Shown: one piece after another, positions 28,231 through 37,444 of the stretch
How the letters are laid out: the number at the start of each line of letters is the position of its first letter
How positions within the stretch are numbered: the first letter of the stretch is position 1
NCBI RefSeq assembly: GCF_005222755.1
Contig: NZ_STGD01000010.1
Coordinates: forward strand, 148,853-212,852
Direction: 5' to 3'
Source: Roseomonas sp. HF4
GTDB taxonomy: Bacteria; Pseudomonadota; Alphaproteobacteria; Acetobacterales; Acetobacteraceae
Length of the DNA: 64,000 nucleotides
Translations under genes and position numbers: made by a program
Notes under the pieces: model-generated
What the model was told of the DNA's origin: nothing
Databases searched by the model: none
Seen by the model: the letters and a program-made list of their open reading frames with translations, nothing else

Positions 28231-29631
28231 CTACGCAACCGGCTGCTTCTGCAGCCGCCGCCAGAGTTCCTCGTCGCGCCCGTAGAAATCGTCGTGGACC
28301 TTCACCACGCCGTCGGGATCCGCGACCGCGGTCTGGTACGTCACGAAGACCGGCATCGGCCTCGGCAGCGCCGTCCGCGTCGTGCGCCCTTCCTCGATCC
28401 TCCGCTCCACCGCCTCGATCGGCTCGCGCAGCAGCCGTGCCGCCAGTTCGCGCGGATTCTCGACGCGGATGCAGCCGCGGCTCATCCGCCGGTTGCTCCG
28501 GCTGAACAGGTACCGGCTCGGCGTGTCGTGCAGGTAGACGTCGAACCGGTTCGGCATCTCGAACAACAGGAAGCCGAGGCCCGCATCAGGCCCTGCCGAT
28601 TGCTCCACCTCACCGTTCGGCAGCAGCCTCATCCTGTTGCGCGCGAGGTAGTCCGGGTCGCGCTCCAGCCGCGGCAGGATCTCCAACGCGACGACGTCGC
28701 GCGGCACGATCCAGGGCGGGTTGAAGAAGCTCGCCTCGATCAGCGCGTCAAACTCGGGGCTCTGGTTGCGTTCGGAATTGTCGCCGACCACCACCCGCGT
28801 CGTGAATGCCGGATATGCGCCATGATACATCACGAGCTGCTGTTCGGGCACGTTCACCCAGACGCGCTCCGACGGCAGCGTACGCGGCAGCCAGCGCTCC
28901 CGCTCGAGGCCCACGACGATGCTCCGGTGCCGCTCCGCCGCCGCCCGCGCAGCCGCCGCCGCCGCCCGCCGGCTCAGGCCCGCCCGCCGGGCGCGTGGCT
29001 CCTCGCGCGGCGCGCGCAATTCCTCGCGCAAGGCCCGGTAGGTCGTCGTCGCCGGCGCCAGCGCCTCGATCGCCGACACCGGATCCCACCGCCCGATCGC
29101 CGCATCGACGGCCGCCGAGACGTCGATCCGATCCGGCGCCAGTGCTTCGAAATCCTTCCGCCGTTCCACCGGCACCGCGCCATGCGCCAGCGCATCGGCA
29201 TAGGACAGCACCGCGTCCGTCAGCAGCAGCTCCCGCCGCAGCGGCGAGACCTGCCACCGCCGCTCCAACAGGGGCGCGTGGAACAGTTCCGGGTCAAGCC
29301 CGTGGTCGCCGGCGCGCAGCACCGCGGCCACCATCGCCTCGGCCTGCGCTCCGCGACCAGACCAGACCGGCGTGAAGCTTCGCTGCCCATAGAACCGCCG
29401 CAGCGCCTCCGCATTCAGCCGCCCGCCGGCCACCACCGGCCCGCCCGGGGCGTTGATCATCCGGCCGAGGTCGTTGTCCGCATCGGTCAACTGCAGCGGC
29501 AGCGGCCGCGGCGGACCCGACGCACATGCCCCAAGCCCGCATGCCGAGGCGATCGCCATCACCCCGCCCGACAGCGCCCCGCGACGGGAAAGACCGGTCC
29601 GGTCGGATGCCACTGCCTGTTCCTCGTCCAT
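28231..29631 (-). CDS. L,D-transpeptidase (YkuD domain), exported lipoprotein
   Basis: Peptidoglycan cross-linking or remodelling enzyme forming 3-3 or lipoprotein links. ATG 29631 is chosen: it puts a twin-arginine-like stretch (SRRGALSGGVMAIASA) and the lipobox LGAC near residue 35; an ATG at 29730 would add 33 residues. A peptidoglycan-binding-type region with GHGLDPE lies in the middle. The YkuD core shows VWVNVPEQQLVMYH, the central HDTPSRYLF, and the catalytic Cys at about residue 385 in RRMSRGCIRVENPRELA. The layout resembles YcbB. The divergent neighbour is a tiny AP-repeat lipoprotein. Confidence 0.9.
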   Translation of the reverse strand: MDEEQAVASDRTGLSRRGALSGGVMAIASACGLGACASGPPRPLPLQLTDADNDLGRMINAPGGPVVAGGRLNAEALRRFYGQRSFTPVWSGRGAQAEAMVAAVLRAGDHGLDPELFHAPLLERRWQVSPLRRELLLTDAVLSYADALAHGAVPVERRKDFEALAPDRIDVSAAVDAAIGRWDPVSAIEALAPATTTYRALREELRAPREEPRARRAGLSRRAAAAAARAAAERHRSIVVGLERERWLPRTLPSERVWVNVPEQQLVMYHGAYPAFTTRVVVGDNSERNQSPEFDALIEASFFNPPWIVPRDVVALEILPRLERDPDYLARNRMRLLPNGEVEQSAGPDAGLGFLLFEMPNRFDVYLHDTPSRYLFSRSNRRMSRGCIRVENPRELAARLLREPIEAVERRIEEGRTTRTALPRPMPVFVTYQTAVADPDGVVKVHDDFYGRDEELWRRLQKQPVA

Positions 29632-29770
29632 CCCGGCCCTGCGCTGCGGCGTCAGCACCACCTCTGCTCCATGATTCCTGGCCATCCGTGTAACGGGTCG
29701 TTTGACTTCGCCCGGAGAAATGCCCTTCAATCACTTATTATCCAAGAGCCGATCGAAGAAGGAGATGCAG
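29632..29770. promoter_or_regulatory. Divergent promoter region between L,D-transpeptidase and small lipoprotein
   Basis: 139 bp that are AT-rich for this genome. TTGACT at 29702-29707 and TTATTAT near 29736-29742 stand out but are too far apart (about 29 bases) to form one standard promoter. Another pairing, TTGACT with TTCAAT (29726-29731), has an 18-base spacer. AAGAAGGAG before 29765 is the ribosome-binding site of the lipoprotein gene. Confidence 0.35.
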
Positions 29771-29950
29771 ATGTCCACTGCCCCCAAGCCGTCCCTGCGC
29801 GCCCGTTTCCTGCGCCGCTCGGCAATGCTCGCGCTGCTGGCGCCGGTGCTCTTCGCCGCCGCCTGCGCGCAGCAGCCCCCGCCGCCCGCCCCGGCCCCGG
29901 CCCCGGCCCCGGCCCCGGCCCCCGCGCCGGTTCCCGCCGCACGCGGCTGA
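29771..29950 (+). CDS. Small Ala-Pro repeat lipoprotein
   Basis: 59-residue putative lipoprotein: signal peptide MSTAPKPSLRARFLRRSAML, hydrophobic LALLAPVLFAAAC with lipobox FAAAC (Cys near residue 33), then a Gln pair and a Pro-rich tail of AP repeats (about seven). ATG 29771 is preferred over 29765 because AAGGAG sits six bases upstream. The AP tail would form an extended arm reaching across the periplasm, resembling the Pro-rich linker of OMP-associated small lipoproteins. No homologue recognised. It is divergent from the L,D-transpeptidase, a possible partner by location. Confidence 0.65.
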   Translation: MSTAPKPSLRARFLRRSAMLALLAPVLFAAACAQQPPPPAPAPAPAPAPAPAPVPAARG

Positions 29951-30080
29951 CGGGCGGGGCGCACCCGCACGCGGCGCGCCTCCGCCTTCGGGCCTGGTCC
30001 GCCCCTGGACCTTGCATGCGGCCGGCATCGCTGCCGCCGCAACCCGGCGCGCTGACTTGCGCCGGGCCTGCTGCCCTGCG

Positions 30081-30533
30081 ATGGCGCGTGCCGTGACGCC
30101 CATGGACCTCGCCCTCGACCAGGCCCGCGCCGCCGCTGCGCGCGGGGAGGTCCCCGTCGGCGCCGTCGTCACCGACGAGGCCGGGACGCTCCTCGCCGCC
30201 GCCGGTAACGAGGTCGAGGCGCGGAACGACCCGTCGGCCCACGCAGAACTGCTGGCGCTGCGCGAGGCCGCGCGCCGCCTCGGGTCACCTCGCCTGCCCG
30301 GCTGCACCTTGACCGTGACACTCGAGCCCTGCCCGATGTGCGCCCAAGCGGCGTCCTTTTTCCGCCTCAGGCGCCTGGTCTTCGGTGCCTACGACCCCAA
30401 GGGCGGCGGCGTGGACCATGGCGCGCGCGTCTTCGCCGCGCCGTCCTGCCACCACGTGCCGGAGGTCATCGGCGGGTTGCGCGAAACAGAGGCCGCCGCC
30501 CTGCTGCGCGCCTTCTTCGCCGCGCGCCGTTGA
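30081..30533 (+). CDS. tadA: tRNA-specific adenosine deaminase
   Basis: Zn-dependent deaminase making inosine at the wobble position of tRNA-Arg(ACG). Cytidine-deaminase-fold motifs: ARGEVPVGAVV, HAELLALREAARRLG (HAE, catalytic Glu) and TLEPCPMCAQAA (PCxxC zinc ligands). The 150-residue length is normal for TadA. ATG 30081 (MARAVTPMDLAL) is chosen over 30102 because the longer N-terminus is common in alphaproteobacterial TadA. The call over other CMP/dCMP deaminases rests on the EVPVGAV and PCPMC pattern. Confidence 0.9.
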   Translation: MARAVTPMDLALDQARAAAARGEVPVGAVVTDEAGTLLAAAGNEVEARNDPSAHAELLALREAARRLGSPRLPGCTLTVTLEPCPMCAQAASFFRLRRLVFGAYDPKGGGVDHGARVFAAPSCHHVPEVIGGLRETEAAALLRAFFAARR

Positions 30534-30590
30534 CCTCGGCGCCCGGATCGCCATTCATCGGCCCGCGCCACCCACGGAGGATCCGCCACG

Positions 30591-31061
30591 ATGCGAGAGG
30601 TCAACGGCACCGAGCTGCTCGCCGGCAGCGATCACGAATTCGTCGTCAACCTCTACACCGTGATCCTGAACCGCTGGCCTGACGAGGACGGCTACCGCCA
30701 CCACCTCGAGAAGGTCGAGAACCGTCCCGACCAACGCCGGCGCATCGTCACCGATGTCGCCAACAGCGCCGAGGCGCGCGGCCTCGGCGTGGTGCTGCGC
30801 TTCGAGGGGGACCCACCGCCGGCGCCGCCCGGCGCGAAGGCAGCGCCAGCGCCGGCCGCGGCGGCCGCGGCGCCGGCGCCCGCCGGCGGCGACCTCGCGG
30901 ACGCGCTGGCGCGGCTGCGCGCCGGCCTCGAGGCCATGCGCCCGGCCGAACTCGCCGCGGCGCAGCGCCTGCTGGCCGAGACGCTGGCCGCGCTCGCGGC
31001 ACACCAGGCGGACCGGGTCGAGGCCCGGCTCGCGGCGCTCGAGGCCCGCCCCGGCGCGTGA
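30591..31061 (+). CDS. DUF4214-domain protein
   Basis: 156-residue protein with an N-terminal DUF4214-like unit (HEFVVNLYTVILNRWPDEDGYRHHL), usually found in surface-associated or glycosyltransferase-linked proteins. This is followed by an Ala/Pro-rich linker and a C-terminal alpha-helical part with repeated AALE/AARLA pattern. No signal peptide. ATG 30591 follows ACGGAGGATCC. It sits 57 bp after tadA and before the orphan GroEL paralogue. Function unknown. Confidence 0.7.
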   Translation: MREVNGTELLAGSDHEFVVNLYTVILNRWPDEDGYRHHLEKVENRPDQRRRIVTDVANSAEARGLGVVLRFEGDPPPAPPGAKAAPAPAAAAAAPAPAGGDLADALARLRAGLEAMRPAELAAAQRLLAETLAALAAHQADRVEARLAALEARPGA

Positions 31062-31266
31062 CCGCGCAGCCGTTTCGCGGCAGGCCGGGACAAGGCATAC
31101 GGCGCGCCCTGCCCGTCGCGACCGCCCATCGCCGCGAAGCGCGCGCAATCCCGGCAAGACGCGCCCCGCCGCGCGATTGACCTGACGCAAGGACGGCCAG
31201 ACTCAGCCCTGCATGATGGTGCATCCAACCCTGCGTGCAATGGCGCGCGAAGAAGGGTGCTCCATC
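31062..31266. other. Upstream region of the GroEL-like gene
   Basis: 205 bp without a gene. TTGACC at 31177-31182 is the best -35 candidate, and the corresponding -10 is weak. No CIRCE element (TTAGCACTC inverted repeat) is visible, so HrcA control of the downstream GroEL paralogue is not supported. Upstream in-frame ATGs at 31213 and 31216 precede the preferred start at 31267. Confidence 0.35.
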
Positions 31267-32886
31267 ATGACCCACAAGAAGGTCCTGTTCCGTTCGGCGG
31301 CGCGCGAGCGCATCCTGCGCGGTGCCGCACAGCTCGCCGACGCGGTGCGCGTCACGCTCGGGCCCCGGTCCAAGTCGGTGCTCATCCAGCGCAGATGGGG
31401 CACGCCGCTCGTGTGCAACGACGGCGTGACCATCGCCAAGGAATTCGACCTGCCGGACCCGGAGGAGAACCTCGGCGCGCAGATGCTGCGCCAGGCCGCC
31501 GAGAAGACCGGCGACGTCGTAGGCGACGGCACCAGCACCGCGACCATCCTGGCCGAGGCAATGCTGGCCGAGGGCATGCGCAACGTCGTCGCCGGCGCAT
31601 CGGCTGTCGACATCCGCCGCGGGCTCGAACGCGCCGCGCGCGCGGCGACCGGCGCGCTGCAGGCCATGGCGCGCCCGGTCCGCACGCGGGCGGAACGCGC
31701 GCAGGTCGCCGCCATCTCCGCGCATAACGACGACGCCGTCGGCGCGCTCGTCGCCGACGCGATGGAACGCATCGGCCCCGAGGGGGTGATCACGGTTGAG
31801 GAATCCAAGACCACCGAGACGGTGCTCGACGTGGTCGAGGGCATGAAGTTCGACCGCGGCTACGTCTCCCCCTATTTCGTCACGGACCCCGAGAAGATGG
31901 AGGCGGTGCTGGAGGACGCGCATGTCCTCGTCACCGACCGGCGGATCGGCGCCATCAAGGACCTCGTGCCGCTGCTCGAGCAGATCGCCAAGACGGCGCG
32001 CCCGGTGCTCGTGGTGGCCGAGGACATCGAGGGCGAGGCGCTCGCCACCCTCATCGTGAATCATGTGCGCGGCGCGCTGCGGTGCTGCGCGGTGAAGGCG
32101 CCGGGCTTCGGCGACCGGCGGAAGGCGATGCTGCAGGACATCGCCGTCCTCACGGGCGGCGAGATGGTGTCGGAGGAACTCGGGCTGACGCTCGAGAAGG
32201 CGACGCTCGCCGCGCTGGGCCGCGCCTCGCGCGTGGTGGTCGACAAGGAGGACACGATCATCGTCGGCGGCGGCGGCGACAAGGCGCAGATTGCCGCGAG
32301 GGTCGAGCAGATCCGGCGCGAGATCGAGCGCGCCACCGGCGACTACGACCGGGAAAAGCTCGAGGAACGCCTGGCGAAGCTCGCGGGCGGCGTCGCGGTG
32401 ATCCGCGTCGGCGCGCCGTCGGAGGCCGAGATGAAGGCGAAGAAGGACGGGCTGGACGACGCCATCAGCGCGACCAAGGCCGCGGTGGCGGAAGGGATCG
32501 TGCCGGGCGGCGGGCTCGCGCTGCTGCGCTGCGCGGCGGCGGTGGACGCGGCGGCGGCAGAGGTGGACGGAGACGAGCGCACGGGCGTGCGCATCCTGCG
32601 CCGTGCCCTGGAGGCGCCGGCGCGCCAGATCGCGGAGAATTCCGGCGTGGATGGCGGCGCCGCGGTGGCACGCATGCTGGACGCCGCGCCCGGCATCGGC
32701 TTCGACGCGGCTCGGAAGGAGTATGTCGACCTGGTCGAGGCCGGCATCGTCGATCCGGCGAAGGTCGTGCGCATCGCGCTCGAGAACGCCGTCTCGGTCG
32801 CCGGCATCCTGCTGCTGACCGAGGCGACGATGACCGAGATCCCGGAGGAGGCGAAGGAGCGCGCGGCGCCCGAAGTGCCGCTGTAG
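31267..32886 (+). CDS. Divergent GroEL/Hsp60 paralogue, orphan
   Basis: Chaperonin-family protein of 539 residues. Family marks are [14 protein letters not shown] near residue 25, [21 protein letters not shown] with the ATPase Asp87, and [13 protein letters not shown] near the C-terminus. It departs from housekeeping GroEL: the apical loop reads [19 protein letters not shown], and the GGM-rich tail is absent, ending ERAAPEVPL. No groES gene adjoins. ATG 31267 ([19 protein letters not shown]) aligns with the normal GroEL start. It may be a specialised chaperonin; the adjacent PEP synthase makes a shared stress or carbon-starvation role conceivable but unproven. Confidence 0.9.
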   Translation: MTHKKVLFRSAARERILRGAAQLADAVRVTLGPRSKSVLIQRRWGTPLVCNDGVTIAKEFDLPDPEENLGAQMLRQAAEKTGDVVGDGTSTATILAEAMLAEGMRNVVAGASAVDIRRGLERAARAATGALQAMARPVRTRAERAQVAAISAHNDDAVGALVADAMERIGPEGVITVEESKTTETVLDVVEGMKFDRGYVSPYFVTDPEKMEAVLEDAHVLVTDRRIGAIKDLVPLLEQIAKTARPVLVVAEDIEGEALATLIVNHVRGALRCCAVKAPGFGDRRKAMLQDIAVLTGGEMVSEELGLTLEKATLAALGRASRVVVDKEDTIIVGGGGDKAQIAARVEQIRREIERATGDYDREKLEERLAKLAGGVAVIRVGAPSEAEMKAKKDGLDDAISATKAAVAEGIVPGGGLALLRCAAAVDAAAAEVDGDERTGVRILRRALEAPARQIAENSGVDGGAAVARMLDAAPGIGFDAARKEYVDLVEAGIVDPAKVVRIALENAVSVAGILLLTEATMTEIPEEAKERAAPEVPL

Positions 32887-32931
32887 CGCGGCGCCGGGAC
32901 ACCCGGCCCGTCCCCTGGCAGGGGAACGCCG

Positions 32932-33222
32932 CTATTCCCAGCCGAGGCCGCCCGGCGTATCCGCGGGGGCGCTGCGGCCGGCCAGGTCGCGGTCCAGCCG
33001 CTCGATGGCGGCGACGGCCAGGGCGGCCGCCTGCACGAGCCGCTGCCGCGCCTCGTCGAAGGTGCCCTCCCGCGCCTTGACGCGCGCCCAGCCGGCGTAG
33101 TCGGCGATCAGCTGCGCGAAGGCGTCCATCGTCATGGCGTCATCGTGCTCGGCGCCGCCCCAGCGGCCGTCCTGGCGCGCGCGTTCGGCGGCGACCTCGG
33201 CGAGGATCCTGTCGGCGTCCAT
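32932..33222 (-). CDS. Small hypothetical protein (ERARQ-WG-HDD motif)
   Basis: 96-residue soluble protein beginning MDADRILAEVAAERARQDGR followed by WGGAEHDDAMTMDAFAQLI. The E-R-x-R-Q...W-G-x-x-H-D-D pattern is found in many short phage and bacterial proteins of unknown function. No signal or membrane segment. It lies convergent to the GroEL-like gene, 45 bp from its end, and is divergent from PEP synthase. ATG 33222 is chosen because the upstream open frame is Arg/Pro-rich and overlaps the ppsA upstream region. Confidence 0.65.
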   Translation of the reverse strand: MDADRILAEVAAERARQDGRWGGAEHDDAMTMDAFAQLIADYAGWARVKAREGTFDEARQRLVQAAALAVAAIERLDRDLAGRSAPADTPGGLGWE

Positions 33223-33340
33223 GGCGTCCTCCGTTCGTGCCGCATGCTCGCCGCGCGGAACGCGCCGCGCCTTGCGCCGCATCAAGGCGCCGCCACGCCG
33301 CCCGCGCGCATCTGGACGCCACGCGACGGGAGGAACCGCC

Positions 33341-35725
33341 ATGCAGGACGATGCGGTGCTGTGGTTCGGCGATGTCGGCATCGGTGATGTCGGGCGCGTC
33401 GGCGGCAAGAACGCCTCCCTGGGGGAGATGCTGCGCGGGCTCGCGGCGGCCGGGATCCGCGTGCCGGACGGCTTCGCGACCACGGCAGCGGCCTTCCGCG
33501 ACCACCTGGCGGCGAACGGGCTCGGCCCTGTCATCGCCGCGCGGCTCGAGGACTACCACGCCAGCCGGGCGAGCCTGCAGGAGGCCGGCGCCGCGATCCG
33601 GCGCGCCATCCTCGACAGCGCGCTGCCGGCCGCGACGGCGGAGGCGATCCGCGTGGCCTACCGCGAACTCGCGCGGCGCACCGGCCGGGCGGACCCGGCG
33701 GTGGCGGTACGCTCCTCCGCCACCGCCGAGGACCTGCCCACGGCCTCCTTCGCTGGGCAGCAGGAGACCTTCCTGAACGTCCGCGGGGAGGGCGCGCTGC
33801 TGGACGCCTGCCGCGCCTGCTACGCATCGCTCTACACCGACCGTGCCATCTCCTACCGGGAGATGCAGGGCTTCGAGCACGACAAGGTGGCGCTGTCGGT
33901 CGGCGTGCAGCTCATGGTGCGCGCCGATACCGGTGGGTCGGGCGTGATGTTCTCGATCGACACGGAAAGCGGCTTCCCCGGCGTGATCGTGATCAGCGCC
34001 GCCTGGGGGCTGGGTGAGACCGTGGTGCAGGGCCTGGTCGATCCCGACCGCTACCTCGTGTTCAAGACCCCGCTGGACGACGCGGCGAAGGTGCCGATCC
34101 TGGAGAAGACCTGCGGGGCCAAGGCGCGCAAGATGGTTTACGGCGCCGGCGGCAGCGCGCGCACGGCGCTGGTCGCGACGCGCCGGGCGGAACGCGAGGG
34201 CTTCGTCCTGGCCGACCACGAGATCCTGGCGCTGGCGCGCTGGGCGGTCGCTATCGAGGCGCATTACGGCCGGCCCATGGACATGGAATGGGCGCGCGAC
34301 GGCGAGACCGGGGAGCTCTTCATCCTGCAGGCGCGGCCCGAGACGGTGCACGGCGCGCGCCAGGGCGCCATGCTGCGGTCATGGCGGCTCAAGGCCAAGG
34401 CGACGCCCATCCTGACCGGCGCCGCGGTGGGGGAGGCGATCGCCGCCGGCCCCGTGCGCGTCGTGCACGACCCCTCGGGCATCGCCGACTTCCCCGAAGG
34501 CGCCGTGCTGGTGGCCGAGGCAACCGATCCCGATTGGGTGCCGCTGATGAAGAAGGCGGCCGGCATCGTCACCGACCATGGCGGCGCCACTAGCCATGCA
34601 GCCATCGTCAGCCGGGAACTCGGCCTGCCGGCGGTGATCGGCACCGGCCGCGCAACGGCGGTGCTGAGCGACGGGCAGGAGGTGACGCTGTCCTGCGCCG
34701 AGGGGGACGAAGGCCAGGTCTTCGACGGCACCCTGCCCTTCGAGGCGCGCGACATCGACCTCGCCTCGATCCCCGAGACGCGGACGCGGATGATGCTGAA
34801 CATCGCGAGCCCCGCCGGGGCGATGCGCTGGTGGCGCCTGCCGGCGGCCGGCGTCGGGCTCGCGCGCATGGAATTCATCATCAGCGCGGTGGTGAAGGCG
34901 CATCCGATGGCGCTGCTGCGCTTTGACGACTTGCGGGACGCGGAGGCGAAGCGCGAGATCGCGCGCATGACACGGCGCTTCCCCGACCGCGCGACCTATT
35001 TCGTGGACACGCTGGCGCGCGGCGTGGCGCGCATCGCCGCCCCCTTCCATCCGCGGCCGGTCATCGTGCGGCTGTCCGACTTCAAGTCAAACGAATACGC
35101 CCACCTGGTGGGCGGCGAGCAGTTCGAACCGGCGGAGGAGAACCCGATGCTCGGCCTGCGCGGCGCGTCGCGCTACTACTCCGACCGCTACCGCGACGGC
35201 TTCGCGCTGGAATGTCGGGCGATGCGCAAGGCGCGCGACGAGATCGGCTGCGACAACATCGTGCTCATGGTCCCCTTCTGCCGCACGCCCGCCGAGGCCG
35301 ACCGCGTTCTGGCGGTGATGGCGGAACACGGGCTCAGGCGCGGCGAGGGCGGGCTTCAGGTCTTCGTGATGTGCGAGATCCCGTCCAACGTCATCCTGGC
35401 CGAGGCCTTCGCCGCGCGCTTCGACGGCTTCTCGATCGGCTCGAACGACCTGACGCAGCTGGTGCTGGGCGTGGACCGGGATTCGACGGAACTCCGCGCC
35501 CTGTTCGACGAACGGGACCCGGCCGTGAAGGCCATGATCGCCGAGGTGATCCGCCGCGCCCATGCCGTGGGCTCCAAGGTCGGCATCTGCGGCGAGGCAC
35601 CGTCCAACCACCCGGATTTCGCGGCCTTCCTGGTCGAACAGGGGATCGATTCCATCTCGCTCAACCCCGATGGCTTCGTGGCCGCGGCGAAGCGCGTGGC
35701 GGAGGCCGAGGCCGCGCGCGGCTGA
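33341..35725 (+). CDS. ppsA: Phosphoenolpyruvate synthase
   Basis: Converts pyruvate and ATP to PEP, AMP and phosphate in gluconeogenesis. The 794-residue enzyme has an N-terminal ATP-binding domain (GDVGRVGGKNASLGEML, AVRSSATAEDLPTASFAGQQ), the phosphohistidine domain with GGATSHAAIVSRELGLPAVIG (His near 417) and a C-terminal PEP-binding barrel (ARMEFIIS, MVPFCRTPAEADRV, SIGSNDLTQLVLGVDRD, VGICGEAPSN). The final motif with C near 755 fits PPS. ATG 33341 has GGGAGGA upstream. It is a lone gene beside the GroEL-like paralogue. Confidence 0.96.
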   Translation: MQDDAVLWFGDVGIGDVGRVGGKNASLGEMLRGLAAAGIRVPDGFATTAAAFRDHLAANGLGPVIAARLEDYHASRASLQEAGAAIRRAILDSALPAATAEAIRVAYRELARRTGRADPAVAVRSSATAEDLPTASFAGQQETFLNVRGEGALLDACRACYASLYTDRAISYREMQGFEHDKVALSVGVQLMVRADTGGSGVMFSIDTESGFPGVIVISAAWGLGETVVQGLVDPDRYLVFKTPLDDAAKVPILEKTCGAKARKMVYGAGGSARTALVATRRAEREGFVLADHEILALARWAVAIEAHYGRPMDMEWARDGETGELFILQARPETVHGARQGAMLRSWRLKAKATPILTGAAVGEAIAAGPVRVVHDPSGIADFPEGAVLVAEATDPDWVPLMKKAAGIVTDHGGATSHAAIVSRELGLPAVIGTGRATAVLSDGQEVTLSCAEGDEGQVFDGTLPFEARDIDLASIPETRTRMMLNIASPAGAMRWWRLPAAGVGLARMEFIISAVVKAHPMALLRFDDLRDAEAKREIARMTRRFPDRATYFVDTLARGVARIAAPFHPRPVIVRLSDFKSNEYAHLVGGEQFEPAEENPMLGLRGASRYYSDRYRDGFALECRAMRKARDEIGCDNIVLMVPFCRTPAEADRVLAVMAEHGLRRGEGGLQVFVMCEIPSNVILAEAFAARFDGFSIGSNDLTQLVLGVDRDSTELRALFDERDPAVKAMIAEVIRRAHAVGSKVGICGEAPSNHPDFAAFLVEQGIDSISLNPDGFVAAAKRVAEAEAARG

Positions 35726-35788
35726 CCCGGCGCTTGCGGCGCGCGCGCCGGCGCCCGACACTCCGTCCCGCCAGGAAACGGAGGCGAC

Positions 35789-37444
35789 ATGTCCGAGGTC
35801 ACGTCCCGCGACGGCGCGGGCACACAAGTCTTCGACGCGCTGATCGTCGGCGCGGGCTTCGCGGGCCTGTACCAGTTGCATTGCCTGCGCGACCGGCTCG
35901 GCCTGTCGGCGCATGTGCTGGAGGCGGCCGACGGCGTCGGCGGCACCTGGTGGTGGAACCGCTACCCCGGGGCGCGCTGCGATTCCGAAAGCCACGCCTA
36001 TGCCTTCTATTTCTCCGACGAGCTGCTGCAATCCTGGGACTGGTCGGAACGCTACCCGCAGCAGCCGGAGATCCTGCGTTACCTGAATCATGTCGCGGAC
36101 CGGCTCGACCTGAAGCGCGACATGACCTTCGGCGCGCGCGTCGCGGCGGCGGAATGGGACGGGGCGGCGACGCTCTGGCGCCTGCGGACAGAGGACGGGC
36201 GGCGCTACGCGGCGCGCTACCTGGTCACGGCGGTGGGCTGCCTGTCCTCGGCCAATGTGCCCGACATCCCGGGGCTCGGCGATTTCGCGGGCGAATGGTT
36301 CCACACCGGCACCTGGCCGCACGGGGGCGTGGACGTGGCGGGCAAGCGCGTCGGCATGATCGGCACGGGATCGACCGGCATCCAGGCCGCGCCGGTGCTG
36401 GCCGAGGCCGCCGCGCATCTCACGGTCTTCCAGCGCACGGCGAACTACTCGATCCCGGCGCGCAACCGGCCGCTGGACGACACCTTCAAGGCCTGGGCGA
36501 AGGCGCATGCGGCCGAGATCCGGCAGGCGATGCACAGCACCCCGAACGGCCATCCCTGGCCGCTCGGCGAACGCTCCGCGCATGATGTGGACGACGCCGA
36601 GCGCGAGGCGCTGTACCGCGCCGCCTGGGAGAAGGGCGGCCTCGCGCTGCGTGCCACCTTCCGCGACATCCTGACCGACCGCGCGGCCAACGCCACCGCC
36701 GCGGCGTTCATCAAGGCCCGCATCCGAGAGGTGGTGAAGGACCCCGCCACCGCGGCGCTGCTGGCCGAGGTCGACCACCCCTTCGCGACCAAGCGCCCGC
36801 CGATCGACACTGGGTACTTCGAGACCTTCAACCGCGACAACGTGACGCTGGTGGATGTCCGCGCCGACCCGGTCGAGCGCATCACGCCCACGGGCGTCAG
36901 GCTGCGCAGCGGCACGGAGCATCCACTCGACATCATCGTCTTCGCGACGGGCTTCGACGCCATGACGGGCGCGCTGCTGCGGATGAACGTTACCGGCCGC
37001 GACGGGCTGCCGCTGGCCGAGGCCTGGGCGGCCGGGCCGCGCACGCATCTCGGCCTGCAGGCGGCGGGCTTCCCGAACCTGTTCATCGTGACGGGGCCGG
37101 GCAGCCCGTCCGTGCTGACCAACATGCCGGTCGCGATCGAACAGCATGTCGAGTGGATCACCGATGCCATCGCGCATCTGCGCGCAACCGGCGCCGCCAC
37201 GATGGAGCCGACCGAGGACGCCATGGACCGCTGGGTGGCGCATGTGAACGACGCGGCCAACGCGACCCTGATGCCCGAGGCCGGCCATTCCTGGTATCTG
37301 GGCGCCAACGTGCCGGGCAAGCCCCGGGTCTTCATGCCCTATGCCGGCGGCATGGCGCGGTATCGCCGGATCTGCGCCGAGGTCGCCGCGAACGGGTATG
37401 AGGGCTTCGTGCTGGCCGGCGACCGCGCAAGGGTGCCTGCATGA
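35789..37444 (+). CDS. Flavin-containing Baeyer-Villiger-type monooxygenase
   Basis: Class B flavoprotein monooxygenase of 551 residues inserting oxygen into a ketone or related compound. FAD-binding Rossmann GAGFAGLYQLHCLRD is near residue 17, the BVMO fingerprint FAGEWFHTGTWPHGG is near 170, and an NADP-binding GTGSTGIQAAPVLAE follows. The later ATGFDAMTGALLRMN and GPGSPSVLTNMP are typical. GGAGG precedes ATG 35789. Its stop overlaps the aminopeptidase start (ATGA at 37441), so the two are translationally coupled. Substrate unknown. Confidence 0.93.
   Translation: MSEVTSRDGAGTQVFDALIVGAGFAGLYQLHCLRDRLGLSAHVLEAADGVGGTWWWNRYPGARCDSESHAYAFYFSDELLQSWDWSERYPQQPEILRYLNHVADRLDLKRDMTFGARVAAAEWDGAATLWRLRTEDGRRYAARYLVTAVGCLSSANVPDIPGLGDFAGEWFHTGTWPHGGVDVAGKRVGMIGTGSTGIQAAPVLAEAAAHLTVFQRTANYSIPARNRPLDDTFKAWAKAHAAEIRQAMHSTPNGHPWPLGERSAHDVDDAEREALYRAAWEKGGLALRATFRDILTDRAANATAAAFIKARIREVVKDPATAALLAEVDHPFATKRPPIDTGYFETFNRDNVTLVDVRADPVERITPTGVRLRSGTEHPLDIIVFATGFDAMTGALLRMNVTGRDGLPLAEAWAAGPRTHLGLQAAGFPNLFIVTGPGSPSVLTNMPVAIEQHVEWITDAIAHLRATGAATMEPTEDAMDRWVAHVNDAANATLMPEAGHSWYLGANVPGKPRVFMPYAGGMARYRRICAEVAANGYEGFVLAGDRARVPA

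Noticed and set aside
29850..29945. Short tandem CCGGCC repeats resembling a CRISPR or microsatellite
   Set aside because: They encode the AP repeat of the small lipoprotein and have no spacers; no CRISPR pattern anywhere in the window.
35087..37288. 733-residue minus-strand frame across ppsA and the monooxygenase
   Set aside because: Antisense shadow with poor protein character; plus-strand genes are clearly conserved.
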